The notes under the pieces are model-generated. The model was not told the origin of the DNA, did no database searches, and saw only the letters and a list, made by a program, of their open reading frames with translations. The position numbers and the translations under genes were made by a program. Of a stretch of DNA of 64,000 nucleotides, positions 1 to 8,081 are shown one piece after another. Origin of the DNA: VRUE01 sp963702035 (GTDB lineage: Bacteria > Actinomycetota > Thermoleophilia > Solirubrobacterales > 70-9); contig OY969700.1 in the NCBI GenBank assembly GCA_963702035.1, forward strand, positions 620,001-684,000, given 5' to 3'. Positions within the stretch are counted from its first letter, which is position 1. The number at the start of each line of letters is the position of its first letter.

Positions 1-259
1 GCCCGACGCGGCCCACCTCTTCCGGCGCTGTGGGCCGATCTGGCTCACCTTCGCCGCCGCGCATGCGCTTGCGGCCGCCCGCGGCGAACAACGCGACTGG
101 TGGGCGCTGGCCTGGTTGCGTGGCACCGAGATCGCGACCGATGCCCTCTGGTCGGAGTCGCCGGCGGTGAGCCGTCCCGGTGCCAAGCTGGGCCTCCGCC
201 TCGCCGGAGTAGCCAACGTGGCGATGGCCGCCGGCTTCGCCTGGCTCTCGAAGCGATGA
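1..259 (+). CDS. 3' part of an unidentified membrane-associated protein (partial)
   Basis: An open frame enters from the left edge (codons in phase with base 2) and stops at TGA 257-259. The visible 85 residues contain the hydrophobic stretches IWLTFAAAHALAAA and LAGVANVAMAAGFAWL separated by a charged segment (ARGEQRDWWALAWLRGTEIATDALW). The protein is therefore probably membrane bound. I do not recognise the family. The stop overlaps the next start as ATGA, so it is the upstream member of a four-gene co-transcribed run. Confidence 0.6.
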   Translation, partial: PDAAHLFRRCGPIWLTFAAAHALAAARGEQRDWWALAWLRGTEIATDALWSESPAVSRPGAKLGLRLAGVANVAMAAGFAWLSKR

Positions 260-588
260 GCGAGAGCGCCGGGCTGCCCAGCAAGCGCTGGAGCCTGCGC
301 GGCTACGACGACGAAGGCAACGAGGTCTGGCTGATCCGCAGCTTCGGGCAGAAGCTCTACCGCTGCCCGGGATGCCACGGCGACATCCCGATCGGCAGCG
401 AGCACACCGTGGTGCAGTACGTGCTGCGGCTGGGTGGCACCGAACATCACCACTGGCACCGGCGCTGCGCCGAAGAACTGCTCGTGCCGGGCCTCCGCGA
501 CGTGAACCGGGTCCCCGCCGCGCAGTCCTCGCGTTCGAAGCTCGAGGAGCGCGGCAGGCGCCCGTCGGGCCGGCGGCGCCATCGGTAA
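256..588 (+). CDS. small zinc-binding-type protein, actinobacterial conserved hypothetical
   Basis: 110 residues. The start is ATG 256, which overlaps the previous stop (ATGA); an earlier in-frame ATG at 100 would overlap the upstream gene deeply. The core reads RSFGQKLYRCPGCHGDIPIG, then EHTVVQYVLR, then HHHWHRRCAEEL. The CPGC pair with the later His cluster and Cys forms a plausible single zinc site. The C-terminus is basic (EERGRRPSGRRRHR). Small actinobacterial proteins with a CPGCxxxIP core are known, but the function is unknown. The TAA stop overlaps the next start (TAATG). Confidence 0.75.
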   Translation: MSESAGLPSKRWSLRGYDDEGNEVWLIRSFGQKLYRCPGCHGDIPIGSEHTVVQYVLRLGGTEHHHWHRRCAEELLVPGLRDVNRVPAAQSSRSKLEERGRRPSGRRRHR

Positions 589-1337
589 TGGACAGCCGTC
601 TGAGCCTCTTCTCCATATACGCGCGAATCTGGCGCACCTACTTCGCCTGGGCCCGCACCCTGCTGCCGCTCGCCTGCTTCGTGTTCGTCCCGCTCGGCCT
701 GATCCACGCGATTCCGGTGCACGTCGAGGCCACCTCGCTGACCATCGACAGCGGCCTCGAAATACTCGGTGCCGTCCTGGCCGTGCTGCTGCTGGTGATG
801 ACCGGGCTACTCGGCGAGATCTTCTACACCGGCGCGGTGGCGATAGCGCTGACCCATCCCCATGACGGCGAGCAGCCCAGCCTGCGCGAGGTCGCCGGTT
901 CGGTCCGCTACGGAACGCTGATCGCCGTCGATCTGATCTTCGGCATCCTGGTCGCCGTCGGCGTGCTCGCCTTCGTCGTCCCCGGAGTCATCGTCTTCGT
1001 CTATCTCGGGCTCGCCGCTCCGGTGGTCGAGATAGAGCACCGTGGCGTCCGCGCCGCCCTGGTCCGCAGCTTCAGTCTGGTCCGCGGTCACTTCTGGCTG
1101 GTGCTGGCCGTACTGCTGCCGATCGAGATCGTCAGCGACGGGCTGACCGATCTGGCGACGGCGGGTGTCCATGCGCTGCTGGGCGACTCGCTGATCGCCG
1201 AGTGGGTGACCGATACCGCGACCAACATCGTGCTGACGCCCTTCTACGCGGTCGCGGCGGTTCTGCTCTCGATCGACCTGATCGCCGCCAGGGACGGGAC
1301 GAGCCCGCGTCTACACTCGACTCCGCCCAGCCGATGA
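588..1337 (+). CDS. polytopic membrane protein of unknown function
   Basis: 249 residues starting at ATG 588 within the TAATG junction. About six hydrophobic segments can be seen, including TLLPLACFVFVPLGLIHAI, ILGAVLAVLLLVMTGLLGEI, ILVAVGVLAFVVPGVIVFVY and FWLVLAVLLPIEIV. The pattern of a central VVPGVIVFVYLGLAAPVV followed by AALVRSFSLVRGHFW resembles membrane proteins related to the glycerophosphodiester-phosphodiesterase membrane domain, but this is only a resemblance. Translationally coupled to both neighbours. Confidence 0.7.
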   Translation: MDSRLSLFSIYARIWRTYFAWARTLLPLACFVFVPLGLIHAIPVHVEATSLTIDSGLEILGAVLAVLLLVMTGLLGEIFYTGAVAIALTHPHDGEQPSLREVAGSVRYGTLIAVDLIFGILVAVGVLAFVVPGVIVFVYLGLAAPVVEIEHRGVRAALVRSFSLVRGHFWLVLAVLLPIEIVSDGLTDLATAGVHALLGDSLIAEWVTDTATNIVLTPFYAVAAVLLSIDLIAARDGTSPRLHSTPPSR

Positions 1338-2206
1338 CCACCGCGACGATCCTCAGCGACTTCTGGAACGACCAGATCCTCGCCGACGAAAAACAGGGCC
1401 TCTTCCTGGTCCTCGTCGGCTTCATCCTCTCCTTCGCCTTCATCCGGATGAGCACCCGCCTGATGCGCAGCCCGCGGGTGACCTGGTGGCCCGGCAGCGT
1501 GGTCAGCGACGGCGGCGTCCACGTCCACCACCTGGTCTTCGGGATCGTCACGATGATGATCGCCGGCACGCTGGGCCTGGCGGCGCTCGGCGACACCCCC
1601 TACGCGGAAATCTGCTCGTTCTTCTTCGGCGTCGGCGCGGGGTTGACGATCGACGAGTTCGCCCTCTGGGTCTACCTCGACGACGTCTACTGGGCGGAGG
1701 AGGGGCGTGCCTCGATCGACGCCACCGTGATCGCCGCGGCGGGGATGATGCTGATCCTGCTCGGCTTCAGCCCGTTCAGCTTCAACACCAGCTCGCTCGA
1801 GGAGACGATCGTCAGCATCCTCGGCGCGGCCTTCGTCTTCGGCCTGGTCGCCGCCTGTTTCGCCAAGCAGCGGGTCATGCACGGGGTCGTCGGCTTCTTC
1901 GTCTTCCCGATCGCGATCTACGGCGCCGCCCGGATCGGCAAGCCGGGGTCGCCCTGGGGACGCCGCCGCTACGGCGAGCGCAACCCGGCCAAGCAGGCCA
2001 AGGCAGAAGAGCGCTTTCCGCCCGACCGCCGTACCGAGCGCTTCAAGAACGCGTTCCGCGACATGGTCGGCGGCAAGCCGAGCGAGGGAGTCACCGCCGC
2101 GACCGAAGAGGCGCTGGCCGCGACCCGCGAGGCCGCCGAAGAAATCCGCCAGCAGGCGGAGCGGGTGACGCACCCCGGTGCCCGCAAGGGAGACGGACGC
2201 GAGTAG
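1334..2206 (+). CDS. integral membrane protein with C-terminal charged tail
   Basis: 290 residues. ATG 1334 overlaps the previous stop (ATGA). About six membrane segments occupy residues 20-205 (for example GLFLVLVGFILSFAFI, LVFGIVTMMIAGTLGLAAL, AAGMMLILLGFSPF). The histidine-rich turn DGGVHVHHLVFG lies between the first two segments, and the acidic turn TIDEFALWVYLDDVYWAEE follows the third. The last 85 residues are hydrophilic and alanine/glutamate rich, probably a cytosolic helix. Similar actinobacterial membrane proteins exist without an assigned function. Last gene of the run; the convergent kinase gene ends 7 bp away. Confidence 0.7.
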   Translation: MTTATILSDFWNDQILADEKQGLFLVLVGFILSFAFIRMSTRLMRSPRVTWWPGSVVSDGGVHVHHLVFGIVTMMIAGTLGLAALGDTPYAEICSFFFGVGAGLTIDEFALWVYLDDVYWAEEGRASIDATVIAAAGMMLILLGFSPFSFNTSSLEETIVSILGAAFVFGLVAACFAKQRVMHGVVGFFVFPIAIYGAARIGKPGSPWGRRRYGERNPAKQAKAEERFPPDRRTERFKNAFRDMVGGKPSEGVTAATEEALAATREAAEEIRQQAERVTHPGARKGDGRE

Positions 2207-2212
2207 GAACGC

Positions 2213-3724
2213 CTAACCCGGGCTGGCGCTGCAGGTCTTCAGGCCGATCTCCCGGGCGAGTTCGTAGCGTTCCCGCTGCCCGTTGTCGCGGCGTTCGCGG
2301 GCGGCCAGGTATTCGCTCGTGTGTTCTGAGCGCGCGGCACGCAAGGCCTGCACGTCGTACTTGTGGACACGCTGCTGCGCCTGCGCGTATTTCTCGTACG
2401 GCTTGCGCACACTCGCCGGCGGGTTGAGAGCCGTGAAGCGCGCCACGGCCGGGGTCGAGATGGCGACCAGGGCTTCGGAGTAGCCGACGTCGGGCACTTC
2501 CTCCTGTGCGGCTTCGGGGAATTCCGCTCTGACTTCTTCGAAGGAGGTTTGGCTGTCGGCGCAGATCGCATCGGCCTTGGCGATCAGCTCGGCCCTCGAC
2601 AGCGGCGGCGCCGATTGCCGCTTGCGTTGCTTGGGAGTCGAGCTCGCGACCTGGGTCGTTTCCGGATCGCCCCCTCCCCCTCCCCCGCTTCCAAGCGCGA
2701 ACACGACGGCGACGATCACGGCAACCGCCGCCGCCACGCCCGCGAGCGCCAGCCAGGTGCGTCCGCGCCCGCCACGGTCGCCCGGCGGATCCCCGATCGC
2801 GATCGTCTCCGCCGTCCGCGTCGCTGCCGCCCCGGTGGCGACGGTGCGCTCAGGAAGGTCGGACCGCGAGCCGCTCAACGCCGCTACCGCGGCCCGGCCG
2901 AGATCGCCGGCCGACGGGTAGCGATCCTCGGGGGTCTTCGACATCGCCCGGATCGCAACGTCGTCGAGTGCCATCGGCACCGCGGTCGCATGCAGCGAGG
3001 GTGCCGGCGGCGGGTCGTTGAGGTGGGCATAGAGGCGCGCCGCCTCGCCGTCGCGCGGGTATGGCACCTCGCCGGTGAGCAGTTTGAAGAGCAGGCAGCC
3101 GAGCGCGTAGACGTCGGCGCGCGCATCGACCGTGCCGCCGGAGATCTGCTCCGGCGCGACGTAGTCGAGGGTGCCGACGAAGCGCCCCGTCTGGGTCAGG
3201 CCGGACTCGGTGGAGACGTTGCGGGCGACGCCGAAGTCGGTGATGTAGGCATGGTCCTCGCTGCCGGTCCCGCCGAGCAGCACGTTGGCGGGCTTGACGT
3301 CGCGGTGGACCAGGCCGGCGGCATGGATCGCATCGAGGCCGCTGCCGACCTGGGCGATCAGCGCCGCTGCCGCCGCCGGTTCGAGGCGGCCCTCGCGGGC
3401 CAGCCTGCGGCCGAGGTCGGAGCCCGAGACGTAGCGCATCGCGATGAAAGGGATGCCGTCCTCTTCTCCCGCCGCGTAGATCGGCACCACGTTGGGGTGC
3501 TCGATCGAGGCGGCGATCTTCGACTCCTCGGCGAAGCGGCGGGCGAAGACCTCGTCGGCGGCCGCCTCCGGCGCGATCAGCTTCAGCGCAACACGTCGCT
3601 CCAGTCCCGGCTCGATCGCCAGGTAGAGGACGCCCATGCCGCCACGTCCGAGTCTGCGCTCGATCCGGTAGCCCGCAAACTCGTCCCCTTCGGACAGCTC
3701 GATCCAGCGTCCGCTCGGCTCCAT
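2213..3724 (-). CDS. transmembrane serine/threonine protein kinase (PknB type) with two-Cys external domain
   Basis: 503 residues. The N-terminal Hanks kinase domain (about 15-285) has all catalytic landmarks: glycine loop GRGGMGVLYLA, VALK lysine near 48, HRDVKPAN near 140-147, DFGVARN near 163-169 and APEQ. A proline/threonine linker leads to one membrane helix at about 323-345 (WLALAGVAAAVAVIVAVVFALG), followed by a Gly-rich joint. The C-terminal 125 residues would lie outside the cell. They are helical, with Cys in KADAICAD and Cys in GLKTCSAS, instead of the PASTA repeats common in PknB. The orientation and the missing PASTA domains suggest a different ligand. The domain resembles the secreted protein at 52072-52551. 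Confidence 0.93.
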   Translation of the reverse strand: MEPSGRWIELSEGDEFAGYRIERRLGRGGMGVLYLAIEPGLERRVALKLIAPEAAADEVFARRFAEESKIAASIEHPNVVPIYAAGEEDGIPFIAMRYVSGSDLGRRLAREGRLEPAAAAALIAQVGSGLDAIHAAGLVHRDVKPANVLLGGTGSEDHAYITDFGVARNVSTESGLTQTGRFVGTLDYVAPEQISGGTVDARADVYALGCLLFKLLTGEVPYPRDGEAARLYAHLNDPPPAPSLHATAVPMALDDVAIRAMSKTPEDRYPSAGDLGRAAVAALSGSRSDLPERTVATGAAATRTAETIAIGDPPGDRGGRGRTWLALAGVAAAVAVIVAVVFALGSGGGGGGDPETTQVASSTPKQRKRQSAPPLSRAELIAKADAICADSQTSFEEVRAEFPEAAQEEVPDVGYSEALVAISTPAVARFTALNPPASVRKPYEKYAQAQQRVHKYDVQALRAARSEHTSEYLAARERRDNGQRERYELAREIGLKTCSASPG

Positions 3725-3821
3725 CGCGGGACTGTAACCCGCCTACCGCGACAAGACTCCCTTAACCCAACCACCGCGGGTTGAGTTAGGTCCCGGGAAT
3801 AGAATTCCTCATAGAGGTGGG
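3725..3821 (+). promoter_or_regulatory. divergent promoter region between kinase and secreted protein
   Basis: This 97-bp gap separates two divergent starts. It contains an inverted repeat around AACCC-N7-GGGTT (near 3764-3784), an AT-rich stretch AATAGAATTC and a good ribosome binding site AGAGGTGGG directly before ATG 3822. The palindrome could be an operator, but no regulator can be named. Confidence 0.35.
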
Positions 3822-4598
3822 ATGAAGCGGATCGCCGTCATAGGGCTGCTGCTTGCCACGGCGCTCTTCGGCGCCGCAATCGCCCGCGCGGAGCTCGCCG
3901 GCGAAAATGGCCTGTTCGTCAGCTTCGGCGGAGGGTTCAACCCCCGCTCACTGCCACGCGACCGCGATGTGCCGGTCACCGTCAACCTCGATACCTCGAT
4001 CAAAACCTCGGAAGGAAAGCGGCCGCCGCAGCTTCGCCGGATCTCCTTCGAGGTGAACCGCTATGGCCGGATCTCCACCATTGGCCTGCCCGCCTGCGAT
4101 GCCGGCCTGCTCGAGTCAACCAATACCCAGGTCGCCCTCGAACGCTGCCGTCCCGCCCTGGTCGGCCGCGGCCAGTTCGCCGCCAACGTCCAGTTCCCGG
4201 ACCGGGCACCGTTCCCGGTGCACGGTCAGATGCTCGCCTTCAACGGCCGCTCGCATGGTCGTCCCGCGGTCCTGCTGCACATCCACGGCTCCAGCCCGGC
4301 CGAGGTAACCGTGGTGCTCGCCTTCACCATCCGGCATCCCGCCAAAGGCAAGTTCGGCACCGTGCTGTCAGCCAAGATCCCCCGCCTCGCTTCGGACCTC
4401 GGCTATGTCACCCACGTATCGCTCGTCTTCAGCCGCAGGTACCAGTACCGCGGCAAGAGCTACAGCTTCCTCAGCGCCCGCTGCGCCGCCCCTTCGGGCT
4501 TTCCGGGAGCGATCTTCTCCTTCACGCGGGGCACGTTTTCCTTTGCGAGTGGACAGCAGATCGTCACCACGCTGACCCGAAACTGCACTGTTCGCTAG
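3822..4598 (+). CDS. secreted protein of unknown function
   Basis: 258 residues. The N-terminal signal peptide is MKRIAVIGLLLATALFGAAIARAE, with cleavage probably after ARA. Start ATG 3822 has the ribosome binding site AGAGGTGGG. The mature part is beta-rich with paired cysteines (LPACDAGLL and LERCRPALVGRG, later SARCAAP and RNCTVR). The block LERCRPALVGRGQF followed by a PFPVHGQMLAFNG segment is of a type I associate with Solirubrobacterales secreted proteins. No enzymatic motif was seen. It would act in the cell envelope or outside. Confidence 0.75.
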   Translation: MKRIAVIGLLLATALFGAAIARAELAGENGLFVSFGGGFNPRSLPRDRDVPVTVNLDTSIKTSEGKRPPQLRRISFEVNRYGRISTIGLPACDAGLLESTNTQVALERCRPALVGRGQFAANVQFPDRAPFPVHGQMLAFNGRSHGRPAVLLHIHGSSPAEVTVVLAFTIRHPAKGKFGTVLSAKIPRLASDLGYVTHVSLVFSRRYQYRGKSYSFLSARCAAPSGFPGAIFSFTRGTFSFASGQQIVTTLTRNCTVR

Positions 4599-4667
4599 AC
4601 GCGCAGGCTTTCGACCAATCGTCCGTCGAGGCTGGCGTCGAGCCCAAATCCTGCCGATAGACGGCTC

Positions 4668-5897
4668 ATGCGTGCAATTGGCTGGAGGCCGGCCGTCGGA
4701 CCCACTCTCTTCGCGGTGATGGCTATCGCGCTGCTCGTCTACGACCACCTCAACCAGCGCGTTCCCCCGCTCGTCTTCTGGCTGACCCTGGGGCTGATCG
4801 TGGCGATCTTCGCGCGTACGATCAACACGTTGCTCCAACAGTCGACGGTGCTGGAGTGGCATGAGGAGAGCGCCCGCAGCGACCAGATCACCGGCCTCGA
4901 GAATCGGGAGAGGCTCGAGACGGACATCGACTTCACGATCGCGAGCGAAGCGGGCAACCGCGTCCTGGTCCTGTTCGAGCTGGAAGGCCTCCAGGCCTAC
5001 AACGACCGCTTCGGCTTCGCCGCCGGCGACACGCTGCTGCGCAGCTTTGCGGTCAATCTCGTCTCCTCGGTGGCGCCGCTGGGCGGGATCGCCTACCGCA
5101 GCGACGGCGGTCGCTTTGCCGTGCTCGCCCCGGCCGGCAGCGGCCAGTTGGGCGAGATGGTGCTGGCCGCGACGGCGTCGCTGCGAGGAGACGGCAGCGC
5201 CATGTCGCTCGGGACGACCTATGGCGAGGTGGACATCCCGGGCGAGGCCCAGGACGCGGAGCTCGCCCTGCGCATCGCCGGACAGCGGCTCGCCGCCCAC
5301 AAGCAGCGCCAGCACCGCTCGGCGCGGCGGCAGGCACACGCGGTGCTGATCGCGGCGCTGAGCGCGAGGCGGCCCGACCTGCGCGACCATCTGCGCGTTG
5401 TCGCCTACCGAGCGATCTCGCTCGGCCGCCGCTTGGGGATGGACCGCGAGGAAATCGACGACATTGCGCTGGCCGCCGAGCTTCAGGACGTCGGCCTGCT
5501 CGCGGTGCCGGAGTCGATACTCGAGAAGGAATCGCTGGACGACGCCGAGCGGGCGCTCGTGCGCAGCCACACGGCGGAGGGCGCAAAGATCGTCGCGGCG
5601 GCCCCCGGACTCGCCTCGGTTGCCCGTCTGGTCCGCTCCAGTGCCGAGCACTTTGACGGCAGCGGCTACCCGGACGGGCTCGGGGGCGAGTCGATCCCGC
5701 TCGGCGCGCGGACGATCGCCGTCTCGGTGGCCTTTGCCGCGATGACCGAGCGGCGCCCCTACCGCGAGCCGGTGGGCCCCGGCGAAGCGCTGGCCGAGCT
5801 GCGCCGGAGCTCCGGCAGCCAGTTCGACCCGCGCGTCGTCGAGGCCCTGGCCGTGGATCTCGCCGAAGAGGCGGCCCCGGCCGTGGCGCACGCCTAG
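4668..5897 (+). CDS. membrane protein with degenerate GGDEF and degenerate HD-GYP domains
   Basis: 409 residues. Two membrane helices lie at about 10-50. A GGDEF-like domain follows (about 70-215; it keeps DQITGLENR and the FELEGLQAYNDRFGFAAGD block), but the GGDEF signature is replaced by SDGGR at 145-149. An HD-GYP-like domain follows (about 225-395) in which the HD pair is LQDVG (272-276). The HHE of the canonical HHExxDGSGYP segment reads SAE at 325-327, before HFDGSGYP at 328-335, and the later metal Asp is absent (AVSVAFAAMT). From family knowledge both cyclase and phosphodiesterase activity should be lost, so a role as c-di-GMP receptor or scaffold is inferred. It converges on the lipoprotein gene with a 4-bp overlap. 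Confidence 0.88.
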   Translation: MRAIGWRPAVGPTLFAVMAIALLVYDHLNQRVPPLVFWLTLGLIVAIFARTINTLLQQSTVLEWHEESARSDQITGLENRERLETDIDFTIASEAGNRVLVLFELEGLQAYNDRFGFAAGDTLLRSFAVNLVSSVAPLGGIAYRSDGGRFAVLAPAGSGQLGEMVLAATASLRGDGSAMSLGTTYGEVDIPGEAQDAELALRIAGQRLAAHKQRQHRSARRQAHAVLIAALSARRPDLRDHLRVVAYRAISLGRRLGMDREEIDDIALAAELQDVGLLAVPESILEKESLDDAERALVRSHTAEGAKIVAAAPGLASVARLVRSSAEHFDGSGYPDGLGGESIPLGARTIAVSVAFAAMTERRPYREPVGPGEALAELRRSSGSQFDPRVVEALAVDLAEEAAPAVAHA

Positions 5898-6313
5898 GGC
5901 TGGTAGCCGCCGCTGTACTTTTCGGCTTCTTCGATCCCCTTCTGGGCCTCTTCCTTGCCCTTTTCGATCCCCTTCTGCGCTTCCCGCTTGGCCCTTTCGA
6001 TCCCCTGCTGCGCTTCCTGAGAGCCTTCCTGGACCCCGTTCTGGGCCTGCTCTGAGCCCTGATTGACGCCCTGCTTGGCTTCCTTTTCGGCCTTTTCGAA
6101 GCCCTTCTTCACTTCTTCGGAGCCCTTTTCAAGTCCCTGCTTCGCTTCTTCGGCGGCCTTTTCGATCCGTTCTTGGACTTCGCCGGTGCTGGTGTCGCTG
6201 TTGCTGCTGCCCCCACAACCCGCCCAGGCGATGCCGGCGACCCCGATCGACAGGGCCACCAGGAACGCGGGAGCGCGCCGCCCCCAGCGTTGCTTCAGAC
6301 CTTGATCCGACAC
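5894..6313 (-). CDS. lipoprotein with seven 11-residue (hendecad) repeats
   Basis: 139 residues from GTG 6313, chosen because GAGAGGAG sits 5 nt upstream; a longer frame from 6394 would run into the divergent gene. A short basic N-terminus and hydrophobic helix (APAFLVALSIGVAGIAWAGC) end in a lipobox-like cysteine. After a Ser/Thr linker and a short helix come seven consecutive 11-residue units, such as EEAKQGLEKGS, EEVKKGFEKAE and REAQKGIEKGK, with Gly at position 6 in every unit. Such undecads form long amphipathic or right-handed coiled helices in LEA- and apolipoprotein-type proteins. It is expected on the outer face of the membrane; function unknown. Confidence 0.8.
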   Translation of the reverse strand: MSDQGLKQRWGRRAPAFLVALSIGVAGIAWAGCGGSSNSDTSTGEVQERIEKAAEEAKQGLEKGSEEVKKGFEKAEKEAKQGVNQGSEQAQNGVQEGSQEAQQGIERAKREAQKGIEKGKEEAQKGIEEAEKYSGGYQP

Positions 6314-6379
6314 TTCGACTCCTCTCGTTGGTGAACCGACACGAAGCAGAAGCGATATTCGCACCTTAGAGTCCATCCG

Positions 6380-7048
6380 GTGCCCGCCCTGCACGTCCTG
6401 CGCGTCTTCGTCAACGAGGAGAGCGAGTGGGGCAACCCGCTCGGCGTCTTTCTAGATGGGAAGCAGGTGGCGGAGCCCGACCGACAGAGTGTCGCGGCGG
6501 AATTGGGATTCAGCGAGACGGCCTTCGTCGACGACCCTGCCGCCGGACGGCTGAGGATCTACACCCCGCGGGTCGAGCTGCCCTTCGCCGGGCATCCGAC
6601 GGTGGGCGCCGCCTGGCTGCTGGCGAGAGAGGCAGCGCCGGTGGAGGTGTTGCGACCTCCGGCCGGGAAGGTCGGGGTGCGCTACGCCGACGAGATGACC
6701 TACGTAGCGGCAAAGCCCGAGTGGGCACCTCGGTTCGAGTACCGCCGGCTGGGCTCGCCGGCCGAGGTGCGAAGCCTGTCCGCCTCCGCGCAAGAGGTCA
6801 ATTCCTACGCCTGGGCCTGGATCGACGAGTCGGCGGGGACGATCCGCGCCCGCTCCTTCGTTCCCGAAGCCGGGATCGCCGAGGACGAGGCGACCGGCTC
6901 CGCCGCGATCGGCCTCTGTGCCCGGCTGGAGCGGCCGCTCGCGATCCACCAGGGCCACGGCTCGGTCCTGCTCTGCCGGCCGCTCGCCGACGGGCGGATC
7001 GAGGTCGGCGGCAAGGTCGTCCTCGACGAGGTCAAGCCGGCCGGCTAA
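6380..7048 (+). CDS. PhzF-family isomerase-like protein
   Basis: 222 residues from GTG 6380. Signature segments of the PhzF fold are present: the HVLRVFVNEES and GNPLGVFLDG opening, FSETAFVDDP with the conserved catalytic-type Glu, LPFAGHPTVGAAWLL, and EDEATGSAAIGL near the end. Family members are usually 260-300 residues, so this is a short form with a reduced middle region. The fold isomerises small metabolites (in PhzF, a phenazine precursor), but no phenazine genes are nearby and the substrate is unknown. The stop overlaps the convergent DUF1330 gene by 4 bp. Confidence 0.85.
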   Translation: MPALHVLRVFVNEESEWGNPLGVFLDGKQVAEPDRQSVAAELGFSETAFVDDPAAGRLRIYTPRVELPFAGHPTVGAAWLLAREAAPVEVLRPPAGKVGVRYADEMTYVAAKPEWAPRFEYRRLGSPAEVRSLSASAQEVNSYAWAWIDESAGTIRARSFVPEAGIAEDEATGSAAIGLCARLERPLAIHQGHGSVLLCRPLADGRIEVGGKVVLDEVKPAG

Positions 7049-7419
7049 CCGGTTGGATCCATCGGGTGCAGCTCGCCCCTGACCAGGGCCTCCGTGCGCA
7101 GGTGTCCGATCGCCTGGTACTCGGCGGAGCCGATCATGTCGAGGAAGGCCTGGCGAGTGGGGTATTCGACGAGGACCACAAGGTCCCAGGAATCCTCGCC
7201 CAGGAGCGCCTGGGCCGGAGTTCCCATGAAGACGATCCGCCCGCCGACCTTCTCCAGCGACGGAGCCACGGCCTCGCCGTATTCCTCGTACCGCTCGCGT
7301 CCGCCGTCGGGCCTGAACGCCAACAGGTTCAGCATCACCACGGGCGCATCCTCCCCGGACCGCTCCGCGAACGCGGCAAATCCCTCCTTGTTCAGCGGCT
7401 CGGCCTGGGAGGACTCCAC
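7045..7419 (-). CDS. DUF1330-family protein
   Basis: 124 residues. The segments PVVMLNLLAFRPDG, RYEEYGEAVAPSLEKVGGRIVFMG and WDLVVLVEYPTRQAFLDMIGSAEYQ match the pattern of DUF1330 proteins, which have a dimeric ferredoxin-like alpha/beta-barrel fold. No catalytic activity is established for the family. Stand-alone gene, convergent with the PhzF-like gene. Confidence 0.8.
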   Translation of the reverse strand: MESSQAEPLNKEGFAAFAERSGEDAPVVMLNLLAFRPDGGRERYEEYGEAVAPSLEKVGGRIVFMGTPAQALLGEDSWDLVVLVEYPTRQAFLDMIGSAEYQAIGHLRTEALVRGELHPMDPTG

Positions 7420-7457
7420 GGGCCGAGTATATGTTCGCGCGGGGGCTCCTATTCGAG

Positions 7458-7787
7458 TTAGAGACCCAAGCCCCCGACGCCTCGCTCGCCCCAGCCGAGG
7501 TGATGAGCGAGCTCGTGGCGCAAGGTCCGCTCGACCTGCCGGGCGAGCAGATCCCGGTCGTGGCCGAAGTCGCGTTCCAGCGTGTCGCGATAGATGACGA
7601 TCCGGTCCTCATAGCGTTCGCGCGCGACGCCATCCCCGAAGTACTGGCCATACGCGTGCTCCCCCGCTCCAAGATCGGAGACGACCACAGCGACGCTGGC
7701 CAGCACTTTCTGAAATTCCTCAGGGAGCCGATCGATCGCATCGACGACAAGCGACTCGAAATCGTCGAGCTCGGAAGCGTCCGCCAT
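7458..7787 (-). CDS. zincin-like metallopeptidase, minimal type
   Basis: 109 residues from ATG 7787; a GTG at 7805 would add six residues but abuts the AAGGAGA motif, so the start is uncertain. The HExxH zinc motif is present as RHELAHHLGWGE near the C-terminus, preceded by the typical FESLVVDAIDRLPEEFQ opening and an EDRIVIYRDTLER strand. This matches the small actinobacterial metallopeptidase family (Zincin_1, PF06262). Substrate unknown; probably cytosolic. Confidence 0.85.
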   Translation of the reverse strand: MADASELDDFESLVVDAIDRLPEEFQKVLASVAVVVSDLGAGEHAYGQYFGDGVARERYEDRIVIYRDTLERDFGHDRDLLARQVERTLRHELAHHLGWGERGVGGLGL

Positions 7788-7888
7788 GACACCAACGGTA
7801 GACACTCTCCTTAGGCGCTACTTCCTCATGCTCATTCCGCCTATAACGCCCTGCTTCGCCGGCTCGTCAGCTTCGAGCGAGCGGCGGC

Positions 7889-8080
7889 ATGCGCGTCCCA
7901 AGGATCGAGCGTGGCCACGAGCAAGACATTCACGACGTCAAAGAGATGATTGCCGCCGGCCTGGTCAATCCGGCGGAGGCCCTGGTCCAATTCAACGCGA
8001 TCGAGCCCCAGCTCTACCGCTTCCCAGCCATCGATCCAACCACCTTCCGCAAAGCCGTAGAGGAGTTGTTCTCGGAGTAA
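7889..8080 (+). pseudogene. C-terminal fragment resembling DUF6036-type nucleotidyltransferase-fold protein
   Basis: 63 codons from ATG 7889. RGHEQDIHDVKEMIAAGLV followed by LYRFPAIDPTTFRKAVEELF resembles the C-terminal tail of DUF6036-like proteins, where a D-x-x-D-V helix is followed by a Y-R-x-P-A-I-D-P segment. The nucleotidyltransferase-like N-terminal part is missing, and the preceding 80 bp do not extend the domain in frame. It ends one base before the decayed att copy at 8082, so it is probably a truncated gene at an old integration boundary. The family call is from memory of the pattern and is weak. Confidence 0.4.
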
Positions 8081-8081
8081 G

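Noticed and set aside
2680..2700. C-rich run CCCCCTCCCCCTCCCCC as a possible regulatory G-quadruplex
   Set aside because: It is the coding sequence for the Gly-rich joint after the kinase membrane helix.
5053..5586. Long minus-strand frame opposite the GGDEF/HD-GYP gene
   Set aside because: Arg/Pro/Ala-rich shadow without start signal or domain.
6380..7048. Phenazine biosynthesis cluster
   Set aside because: Only a short PhzF-like gene is present; no other phz gene lies nearby.
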